Part shown: positions 1 through 5,537 of the stretch, one piece after another | How positions within the stretch are numbered: position 1 is the stretch's first letter | How the letters are laid out: the number at the start of each line of letters is the position of its first letter | Assembly (NCBI GenBank): GCA_007132315.1 | Contig: SLOW01000048.1 | Span: 1 to 6,855, forward strand | Direction: 5' to 3' | Length of the DNA: 6,855 nucleotides | Source: Opitutales bacterium | Lineage (GTDB): Bacteria; Verrucomicrobiota; Verrucomicrobiia; Opitutales; T3Sed10-336 | Made by a program: the position numbers and the translations under genes | Notes under the pieces: generated by a model | What the model was told of the DNA's origin: nothing | Seen by the model: only the letters and a program-made list of their open reading frames with translations | The model's database searches: none

Positions 1-3000
1 CCGGACGTCGGCCGGGATATTCCGGTGACGACGAACTTCGCCGCATTCCTGGTGGGAGCGGACAAGGGCAATTACACCTTGAGTGAGCCCGGTCCGCTGG
101 CCGCCGACATCACGCCCAACGTGATCGATCACTTTGTCGCGAGCGGAATCGACCAGGATTTCGTGGCCGGATCGAGCGCTTCCGTAACTATCGCGGCTTA
201 CGATTTCCATGGGAATTTGAAAACCGATTACGTCGGTACGGTGATCTTTTCGTCGAGCGATACCGAAGCGGATCTTCCCGCCGCTTACACCTTCACGGCG
301 GAGGACCAGGGAACGGTCGTGTTCGACGATGCGGTCGTTCTCAAAACGTCCGGCGGACAATGGGTCGCGGTGGAAGACGCCGAGGATCCGGCCGCTTGGG
401 GCGAGCAGGACGGAATTCAAGTACGGGCTTCGTTCCCGCACCATCTGACCATCGCCGGGTCGGCCACCCAAACCGCCGGTGACAGCCAGGAGATTACGGT
501 TACCGCCCGCGATCCCCACGGCAACCGCGTTACGGATTACGATGGCACGCGCTTCGTCACCTTCTGGGGCGCGTCACCGTCAACCGATGTCGAGGAAGAG
601 CCGTGGGTGGGGCCGAGCTTCGACCGTGCGGCCTTCGAGTCCCAGACGTTGATTGCGTTCGACGAGGGGCGGTTCACCATCGACATGACGCTCTACCATG
701 CGGAAAGCGCCGAGATCGACGCGCGGGCGACCATCTCCGGCACCGGGACCGGGATCACCGCGACGGGGCGCGAACTGGAAGTCGAAGTGCTGCCGGCCGA
801 AGCCGTCAAACTCGTCTGGTCCGAACAACCGGCCGATACGGTTGTCGCGGGGGAGGTCTGGACGCCGTTCAGCGTCGAGATCACCGACTATTGGGGCAAC
901 CGCACCGGTGACGACACGGAAGTGACCGTCACCCCGTCGAGCGGTTCGTTCGCCGAGGGAGCGCCGGTACAATCCGCCGCCGACGGTCTGGCGGTGTTTG
1001 ACGACCTGGTGTATTCCACGCCGGGGACGTTGATCCTGACGGCTTCCGCTTCGGGATTGGATGCGACGCCCGGCGCCGAGGTCACGGTGGAAGCCGGGGC
1101 GGTGCCGAGTCAGTTGGTGCTGTTCGGCGATACCGGACCGTTGCAAGCCGGCGACTCCCGGAATCTGACGGCGACCCTCCTCGACGATTCGGGGAACGTT
1201 GTCGCCGCCGGCGACGACGCCGGTTTGGCGATCGATTTCCTCCGCGGCGAGGGAACTGGACTGGTGTACGGTCTGGAGACGATCGAAGCGGCGGAAGGGG
1301 TTGCGGAAATCACCCTCACGGCCGGAACGGTGACGGGATCGGTCACGATCTCTGCGAGCGCGACCAACACCGAGAACACCGAGCTCTCCGATACGCTCGA
1401 GTTCGAAGTGGTCTCGCGTTCGGTCGCCGAGAACGAAACCGAGGAAGTCGAAAACCTGTCGTTCGACGAGGACGGCCAAATCGAAATCGCCGAAGGCGGA
1501 ACCTTGATACTGGACGATTTGAACGTCGGAGAAGGCCGGACGGTTACGATAACCGGCAACGGCACCTTGGTGCTCAAAGACGCGACGATCGGCCGCGACG
1601 CCAACGTGGTTTCCAGCGGATCGATCGTGGTTACGGAAAGGTTCTTGATCGGCGAGCGGGGTTCCTTCGACCTCGACGGCAAGCTTACGCTCGAAGGCGG
1701 CGCGGAAGGCAAGGTCCCGGCGGGTTCCAAACTGAAGCTGGGCAGTCTCGATGTCGCTTCCGGCGCGAATCTGGCGGTGAACAACGCCGATCTCGAAATC
1801 GGCGGCAACGGCGAGCCCAGCACGCTCGGGGGGACGGTAACCTTCTTCAACAGTCTCGGCTCGATTCACATAAACAGCGACACCACCATCTCTGGAGAAA
1901 CGCTGGCTCTGATTTCCGATGTCCATGTCGGTGAGGGCGTGACGATCACCGTTGCCGGCGGAGGACGCTTTGTCGCCGACGGCGCGCTGATCGACAGTGT
2001 GGGCTTCGGCTTCAATCTGGACGTGGAAAATGGCGGCGAATTCGACTTGGTCCGTTCGACTTTCGACAACGGAGACCTGCTGGTCGAATCCGGCGGCGTT
2101 CTCATTCGTGACAGTCAAGTGGCATCGGCCCTGATCACCGTTACGGAGGACGGAGACGGCGCCGAGATCTTCCACAACATCTTCGATGCGGAGGTCATTC
2201 TGAGCGTTGCGCGGGAAGCCACCGTCCTGACCGAAGTTGACGGCTGGGGGAATGTTTCGGAGCGCAACGACGTTCGCAACGAACTGACCTTGGAGTTCGA
2301 TCCTTCGGTCCTCGGCGCCGGCCGAACGCTTGCCCAAGACGGCCGCCTGTACGTTCAGCCGGGCGACACGATCCGGGTGAAGGCCGAAACGTTCGCGCTC
2401 GACGCGTCGATCGACGGCGCCGACCTGCTGGTCGGGCACAGCCTCGATTTCTTCCACGCCGCCGATTTGTCCGCCGCGACGGATTGGGACCTTCAGACCG
2501 TCGAGTATTCCGAGCGCGACTTCTACGAGCGCATCGGCGCCGAACTCGCCTATCTGCCCGCGGGTGGTACGGATGACGATCGGACGGTTGCGTCGATCGA
2601 TCTGACCGCCGCCCTTGAGGAAGCACGGACGGTTGTGTTCTTCCGCCTCGAACAGCCGGAGGACGCCGCGCTGGGCTTGGCCGAAACCGGTCTGGCGGTT
2701 TACGAATCGGCCGATCGCCTGACACCGTTCACGCTCAACTCCGCCCCGGTCACCATCGACGGTACCGCCCCTGTCATCGCGACCGGCGGTAGCGTGGAAC
2801 AGGACCAGGACGGTATGCGCGACATGACCGCCGGCGGTGAAGTGGTGGAGCAGGGGGCTCTGGTGATTTCCTTCGACGCCTTCGACGAACTGGCCGGTAT
2901 CGCCGATTCCGGCGTGGAGGCAACGTTGACGGGGCAAGCATTCCGGCGGTCCTGGTGGATAGTTCGGAAGGGGTCACCATCGACGACGATACCTACACCC

Positions 3001-3069
3001 GCTTCGTGCTCGAAGCCGACATCACCGAGACGGCAGTCAACGGCGCCTACGAAGTGCGGGTTCATGTGA
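1..3069 (+). CDS. Giant exported Ig-like/beta-repeat protein, 5'-partial, main frame up to a frame break
   Basis: This is the main part of a very large protein whose start lies outside the window; the frame is open from base 1, so the GTG at 25 is probably internal. Four related Ig-like (Big-1/filamin-like) modules can be seen by a shared core of the form AG(D/S/E)...DxxGN, with the GN motif at 202-216 (DFHGN), 511-525 (DPHGN), 886-900 (DYWGN) and 1183-1197 (DDSGN), about 100-125 residues apart. From about 1440 to 2280 the protein becomes a run of short beta strands with Gly/Asn turns (GGTLILDD, GNGTLVLKD, SGSIVV), as in parallel beta-helix or autotransporter-like proteins. From 2281 to 2930 there is another beta-rich part containing VTIDGTAPVIA and SFDAFDELAGIADSG, typical of bacterial Ig-like domains. 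Composition is acidic and almost Cys-free, as expected outside the cell. The last ~43 codons of this frame (after ~2934) are Arg/Ser/Pro-rich and unrelated; the true continuation lies in another frame. Likely role is adhesion or a surface scaffold, inferred only from architecture. Confidence 0.85.
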   Translation, partial: PDVGRDIPVTTNFAAFLVGADKGNYTLSEPGPLAADITPNVIDHFVASGIDQDFVAGSSASVTIAAYDFHGNLKTDYVGTVIFSSSDTEADLPAAYTFTAEDQGTVVFDDAVVLKTSGGQWVAVEDAEDPAAWGEQDGIQVRASFPHHLTIAGSATQTAGDSQEITVTARDPHGNRVTDYDGTRFVTFWGASPSTDVEEEPWVGPSFDRAAFESQTLIAFDEGRFTIDMTLYHAESAEIDARATISGTGTGITATGRELEVEVLPAEAVKLVWSEQPADTVVAGEVWTPFSVEITDYWGNRTGDDTEVTVTPSSGSFAEGAPVQSAADGLAVFDDLVYSTPGTLILTASASGLDATPGAEVTVEAGAVPSQLVLFGDTGPLQAGDSRNLTATLLDDSGNVVAAGDDAGLAIDFLRGEGTGLVYGLETIEAAEGVAEITLTAGTVTGSVTISASATNTENTELSDTLEFEVVSRSVAENETEEVENLSFDEDGQIEIAEGGTLILDDLNVGEGRTVTITGNGTLVLKDATIGRDANVVSSGSIVVTERFLIGERGSFDLDGKLTLEGGAEGKVPAGSKLKLGSLDVASGANLAVNNADLEIGGNGEPSTLGGTVTFFNSLGSIHINSDTTISGETLALISDVHVGEGVTITVAGGGRFVADGALIDSVGFGFNLDVENGGEFDLVRSTFDNGDLLVESGGVLIRDSQVASALITVTEDGDGAEIFHNIFDAEVILSVAREATVLTEVDGWGNVSERNDVRNELTLEFDPSVLGAGRTLAQDGRLYVQPGDTIRVKAETFALDASIDGADLLVGHSLDFFHAADLSAATDWDLQTVEYSERDFYERIGAELAYLPAGGTDDDRTVASIDLTAALEEARTVVFFRLEQPEDAALGLAETGLAVYESADRLTPFTLNSAPVTIDGTAPVIATGGSVEQDQDGMRDMTAGGEVVEQGALVISFDAFDELAGIADSGVEATLTGQAFRRSWWIVRKGSPSTTIPTPASCSKPTSPRRQSTAPTKCGFM

Positions 3070-3611
3070 CCGATCGTTCCGGCAACATGGCGGATACCGT
3101 GTTGGGCGAGGTCGAGGTGAACAAGAACCAGATCGACGTTGACGTCGCCCTGCAAGGCATGACGGCGGGTACGGATGCGAATCCGATCGTTCTCGACCTC
3201 GAAATCGCCTTTACGGACGAAAACTTCAACGTTCTGGAAGAACGTGTGGTTTCCGGCATCTTTGGCGACGCGACCCTCGACCAGTTTACCTTGACCCAGG
3301 TTCCGGAAGGAACGGCCAACCTCAGCGTCAAGGCGGAGAAACACCTGCGGAAGCGCATCGGCGCCAACGTTGACGAGAACGGCCAGGGAATTGCGGAGTT
3401 CGTCGGCGACAATCAATTGCTCGCGGGCGACCTCAGCGGTTCCAATTCGGTGGGCACGCAGGACTACTTCCTTTTGAGCGAACACTGGATGGGGAACGTG
3501 GCCGAAAGTCCCGAAGCTGCGGTAGCGGATTTGTCGGGCAACGGGGTTGTCGGCACCGCCGAGTATTTCCTCCTGCAACAGAACTGGATGGCGGTCGGTG
3601 ACTCAAAGTAA
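2955..3611 (+). CDS. C-terminal part of the giant protein: beta-sandwich plus dockerin-like tail, displaced by a frame shift
   Basis: This frame carries the real C-terminus of the preceding protein. Sensible sequence can be read from about 2935 (ASIPAVLVDSSEGV), so the GTG at 2955 is unlikely to be a natural start and no ribosome binding site precedes it. A strand-rich stretch (YEVRVHVTDRSGN) completes the Ig-like domain broken in the other frame. It is followed by a beta-sandwich with VPEGTANLSVKAEKHLRKR, which I recall as a common partner of dockerin tails in Verrucomicrobiota and Planctomycetota proteins. The dockerin-like tail has two repeats, at 3429-3464 (DLSGSNSVGTQD then YFLL) and 3528-3563 (DLSGNGVVGTAE then YFLL), each ending in an aromatic NWM/HWM. 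Position 1 (Asp) and position 12 (Asp/Glu) of the calcium loop are kept, but position 3 is Ser and position 9 is Gly, so calcium binding may be weak. No cohesin is visible in the window. The stop is TAA at 3609-3611. Confidence 0.8.
   Translation: MDSSEGVTIDDDTYTRFVLEADITETAVNGAYEVRVHVTDRSGNMADTVLGEVEVNKNQIDVDVALQGMTAGTDANPIVLDLEIAFTDENFNVLEERVVSGIFGDATLDQFTLTQVPEGTANLSVKAEKHLRKRIGANVDENGQGIAEFVGDNQLLAGDLSGSNSVGTQDYFLLSEHWMGNVAESPEAAVADLSGNGVVGTAEYFLLQQNWMAVGDSK
3429..3596 (+). other. Dockerin-like two-repeat tail (protein domain)
   Basis: Two imperfect copies of a dockerin type I style loop-helix unit, 99 bases apart from Asp1 to Asp1 (3429 and 3528). Both read DLSG followed by a short variable stretch, then VGT, an acidic residue at loop position 12, YFLL and a Trp-Met end. 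In dockerins this unit binds calcium and docks onto cohesins. Here Ser replaces Asn/Asp at loop position 3 and Gly replaces Asn/Asp at position 9, so the family resemblance is clear but the calcium sites are degenerate. Confidence 0.7.
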
Positions 3612-3640
3612 GGTTGAAGAACGATTTGTAACACGAACAG

Positions 3641-3645
3641 AAAGG
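3641..3645 (+). promoter_or_regulatory. Ribosome binding site that fixes the PEP-CTERM gene start
   Basis: AAAGG at 3641-3645 lies six bases before the ATG at 3652, a normal spacing. The in-frame ATG at 3646 touches the AAAGG directly and is therefore unlikely to be used. Starts further upstream would overlap the dockerin tail of the preceding gene. Confidence 0.55.
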
Positions 3646-3651
3646 ATGAAA

Positions 3652-4467
3652 ATGAAAACATTTGAACAGACAAAACACATCGGACCGTTCGTTGCGCGGG
3701 CGCCGGTCCGCCGTTCGGGGGTGGCTTTGATCGCCTGCGCCTTGGCGTTGGGACCGGCCGTCTCCGCTTGGGCGGACGGGTTGAAGGGAAGTTCGGAATG
3801 GCAGGCTGCGCCCCTTGGGGAGAGGGACAACGGGCTCCCCGCGCCGGAGTGGTCGGAGCATTCGTCGGCCACGCAACAGGAATTCATCTTCGCAACGGAC
3901 GATTTAGCCGGCGGACCGGATTTCGATTCGAATCCGTTTGGGGAATCCGCCTTCCAGGTCGATGCCGCGAGCGGTAGTTGGCAGGAGCCCGGAGCGAGTC
4001 TGACCCGCGAGGACAACGGTGGCGCGTGGGAGCTGTTCACCGCCGACTCCATCACGCTGACGGTGCCGCTGGCGGATTCCGTGGAACCCGGGGCAAGTTT
4101 CGAGCTCTTCATCAACGCGGTCGTGTTCAATGACGGCGGAAATTTTTACGATGTGCCGTCGTTTGAAGGGCAAGGCGGCGATGCGGACATCCTCGACCAG
4201 GAAAGCTCCGTGGTGGAGGAAGGAGGCGGTCCGTTTGACGGCGATTGGGAGGTTGTCACCTGGAACGCCTCCGTCGCGAACCTCACCGGAACGGACCTGG
4301 ACTTCGTCTTCGGCGGCCTCGAAGAGAGCGTCGCTCTGATCGATTCCCTCGAAGTCTATACCGCCGTACCGGAACCGGGCGCCTATGCGGCGATCGCTGG
4401 CTTGGCGGCGCTGGTCGTGCTGGTCGTGCTGGTCGTGAGGCGGCTCCGGAAGAAGTCCCGAGGGTAA
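3652..4467 (+). CDS. PEP-CTERM sorting domain-containing exported protein, function unknown
   Basis: A 271-residue exported protein. An N-terminal signal peptide is visible: basic stretch ending VRRSG, hydrophobic core VALIACALALGPAV, and a probable cleavage after SAWA (residue ~41). The C-terminus is a PEP-CTERM signal: VPEP at 239-242, then a hydrophobic segment (about 245-262) and a basic end RRLRKKSR. In known systems such proteins are recognised by an exosortase (EpsH/XrtA family) and moved to the surface or the exopolysaccharide matrix; no exosortase gene lies in this window. The mature body (42-238) is acidic, rich in Gly, Asp and Ser, without Cys, and strand-like (ITLTVPL, SFELFINAVVF, TDLDFVFGGLEESVALIDSLEVY), suggesting a single beta-sandwich or jelly-roll; I do not recognise a specific family. 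It starts 40 bases after the dockerin-tailed protein and is followed by a strong terminator, so the two probably share a transcript. The membrane segment is built from a 9-bp tandem repeat (4411-4437). Confidence 0.9.
   Translation: MKTFEQTKHIGPFVARAPVRRSGVALIACALALGPAVSAWADGLKGSSEWQAAPLGERDNGLPAPEWSEHSSATQQEFIFATDDLAGGPDFDSNPFGESAFQVDAASGSWQEPGASLTREDNGGAWELFTADSITLTVPLADSVEPGASFELFINAVVFNDGGNFYDVPSFEGQGGDADILDQESSVVEEGGGPFDGDWEVVTWNASVANLTGTDLDFVFGGLEESVALIDSLEVYTAVPEPGAYAAIAGLAALVVLVVLVVRRLRKKSRG
4411..4437 (+). repeat. Three perfect tandem copies of a 9-bp unit (CTGGTCGTG) in the PEP-CTERM anchor
   Basis: CTGGTCGTG occurs at 4411-4419, 4420-4428 and 4429-4437 with no mismatch. It is in frame and encodes Leu-Val-Val three times, forming half of the C-terminal hydrophobic segment. 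Gain or loss of a unit would lengthen or shorten the membrane segment by three residues without breaking the frame. Confidence 0.95.
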
Positions 4468-4515
4468 ACACGAGTGTTCGCCCGCTCCCGACCGATACGA
4501 ACCAAACCTGTTACC

Positions 4516-4546
4516 GCGTCCCCGTTTGCCGGGGACGCTTTTTTTT
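4516..4546 (+). terminator. Strong Rho-independent terminator
   Basis: A perfect 9-bp GC-rich stem, GCGTCCCCG (4516-4524) with CGGGGACGC (4530-4538), closes a five-base TTTGC loop and is followed directly by eight T residues (4539-4546). It lies 48 bases after the stop of the PEP-CTERM gene and should end transcription of the surface-protein unit. Confidence 0.95.
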
Positions 4547-4554
4547 GGTGTAAT
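4526..4554 (+). promoter_or_regulatory. Candidate sigma70-type promoter for nth, overlapping the terminator
   Basis: TTGCCG at 4526-4531 (four of six matches to TTGACA) is followed after exactly 17 bases by TGTAAT at 4549-4554 (five of six matches to TATAAT). Transcription would begin near 4561. The -35 box lies in the loop and 3' stem of the terminator, and the spacer contains its T-run. A sequence match only; it is the only good promoter-like pair I found before nth. Confidence 0.4.
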
Positions 4555-4615
4555 TGGAGTAAGGGATGCCCCCGTTCCGGCGGACGTTCCGGTCGATCCT
4601 GTAGGCCGCCTCCGT

Positions 4616-4630
4616 AAGGAGCTGAGATTG
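4616..4630 (+). promoter_or_regulatory. Ribosome binding site with in-frame TTG: alternative nth start
   Basis: AAGGAG at 4616-4621 lies six bases before a TTG at 4628-4630 that is in frame with nth and has no stop in between. Using it would add 31 residues (beginning MQCKVAKQHPWLQ). It is a better ribosome binding site than anything before the ATG at 4721, but the extra residues have no counterpart in the usual ~211-residue endonuclease III. Confidence 0.3.
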
Positions 4631-4720
4631 CAGTGCAAGGTGGCCAAACAGCATCCATGGCTGCAACGGCCGCCGGATTTCACTTGGCAAAGCGACCTGG
4701 TCCGCCTCAATTTGGGGGTG

Positions 4721-5371
4721 ATGACCAAGAAGGAACGGGCCGAGTTTATCCGGAGAAGGCTGGAGGAGCTCTATCCCGAGGCACCGGTGCCTCTGCGGCA
4801 CGCTGACGCCTATACGTTGTTGATCGCCGTGTTGCTTTCCGCTCAGTGCACGGATGAGCGCGTGAACAAGACCACTCCCGCCCTGTTCGCCCGGGCGGAT
4901 ACGCCGGAAAAGATGGTGGAGCTGGATCCGGAGACGATTCAGGAAATCATCCGGCCGTGCGGTTTGGCGCCGGCGAAGGCGCGCGCGATCCACGGCTTGT
5001 CGCGGATTCTGCTGGAACGGTACGCCGGCAAAGTGCCCCGGACCTTCGAGGAACTGGAATCGTTGCCCGGAGTGGGACACAAAACCGCTTCCGTTGTGAT
5101 GGTTCAGGCTTTCGGCGTGCCGGCCTTTCCCGTGGATACCCACATCCATCGCCTCGCTCAGCGCTGGGGGCTTTCCAGTGGCCGCAACGTGATGGAAACC
5201 GAGCGCGATCTCAAGCGCCTCTTCCCGCGTGAAAGCTGGAGCAAACTCCACCTGCAAATCATTTATTACGGACGCGAACACTGTACCGCGCGCCGGTGCG
5301 ACGGCACCGTATGTGAGATTTGCCGCACCTGCTTCCCCCGACGCAGAAAACCGGTGGCGACGCGGAGATAG
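4721..5371 (+). CDS. nth: Endonuclease III (DNA glycosylase/AP lyase)
   Basis: Endonuclease III removes oxidised pyrimidines from DNA and cuts the resulting abasic site (base excision repair, cytoplasm). The 216-residue product matches the family length (E. coli Nth has 211). The family start of the catalytic core is plain (YTLLIAVLLSAQCTDERVN, residues 31-49). The helix-hairpin-helix LPGVGHKTASVV holds the expected catalytic Lys121 (E. coli Lys120), and VDTHIHRL holds Asp139 (E. coli Asp138). The C-terminal iron-sulfur region has five Cys (188, 193, 198, 201, 204), but their spacing differs from the classical C-x6-C-x2-C-x5-C. I chose the ATG at 4721 because MTKKERAEFI aligns with the normal N-terminus; only a short GGGGG precedes it at two bases, and an upstream TTG at 4628 has a better ribosome binding site. 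A strong terminator lies upstream, so nth probably has its own promoter. The msr fusion follows 166 bases later. Confidence 0.93.
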   Translation: MTKKERAEFIRRRLEELYPEAPVPLRHADAYTLLIAVLLSAQCTDERVNKTTPALFARADTPEKMVELDPETIQEIIRPCGLAPAKARAIHGLSRILLERYAGKVPRTFEELESLPGVGHKTASVVMVQAFGVPAFPVDTHIHRLAQRWGLSSGRNVMETERDLKRLFPRESWSKLHLQIIYYGREHCTARRCDGTVCEICRTCFPRRRKPVATRR

Positions 5372-5380
5372 TTCGGGCCG

Positions 5381-5439
5381 GGAGCGCCAGCGTTGACGCT
5401 TGCGCCGGAACCCGGGCCGGCGCCGGTAGCGGCTCCTGC
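5381..5439. repeat. GC-rich inverted-repeat cluster between nth and the msr fusion
   Basis: Just after the nth stop, GCGCCAGCG (5384-5392) and CGCTTGCGC (5397-5405) form a hairpin of 4+4 bp with one mismatch and a TTGA loop. It is followed by the self-complementary CCCGGG and CCGGCGCCGG, and GGAGC (5381-5385) can pair with GCTCC (5435-5439) around the whole block. No T-run follows, so it is not a classical terminator. The layout resembles small dispersed intergenic palindromes of the REP type, but copy number cannot be judged from one window. Confidence 0.45.
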
Positions 5440-5537
5440 CAATGAAGCCTTCGGTCAACGGAACCGGGAAGATTGACGTCACCTGCCGTCTTCCTTGCCG
5501 GAGTTGCATCTTCCGGGCGAAGGCGTAGGTTCCTTTC

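Noticed and set aside
580..2937. A 785-codon open frame on the minus strand
   Set aside because: It lies opposite the giant surface protein, whose + strand frame shows clear repeated Ig-like modules. The minus product is Arg/Gly/Asp-rich without recognisable motifs; long antisense frames are usual in GC-rich coding DNA.
2925..2943. Programmed -1 ribosomal frameshift site
   Set aside because: The codons ACG GGG CAA GCA do not form a slippery heptamer and no strong downstream stem was found by eye; a lost base in the G run is simpler.
3547..3651. Longer N-terminus for the PEP-CTERM protein, starting at 3547
   Set aside because: It would overlap the conserved dockerin-like tail in another frame; the signal peptide and AAAGG spacing fit the ATG at 3652.
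4526..4720. Upstream extension of nth to the TTG at 4526
   Set aside because: That TTG lies in the terminator loop and would be upstream of the likely transcription start; no ribosome binding site precedes it.
5473..5481. TTGACGTCA as a -35 box or operator before the msr fusion
   Set aside because: No acceptable -10 box lies 16-18 bases downstream, and an isolated 8-bp palindrome is not enough to call an operator.
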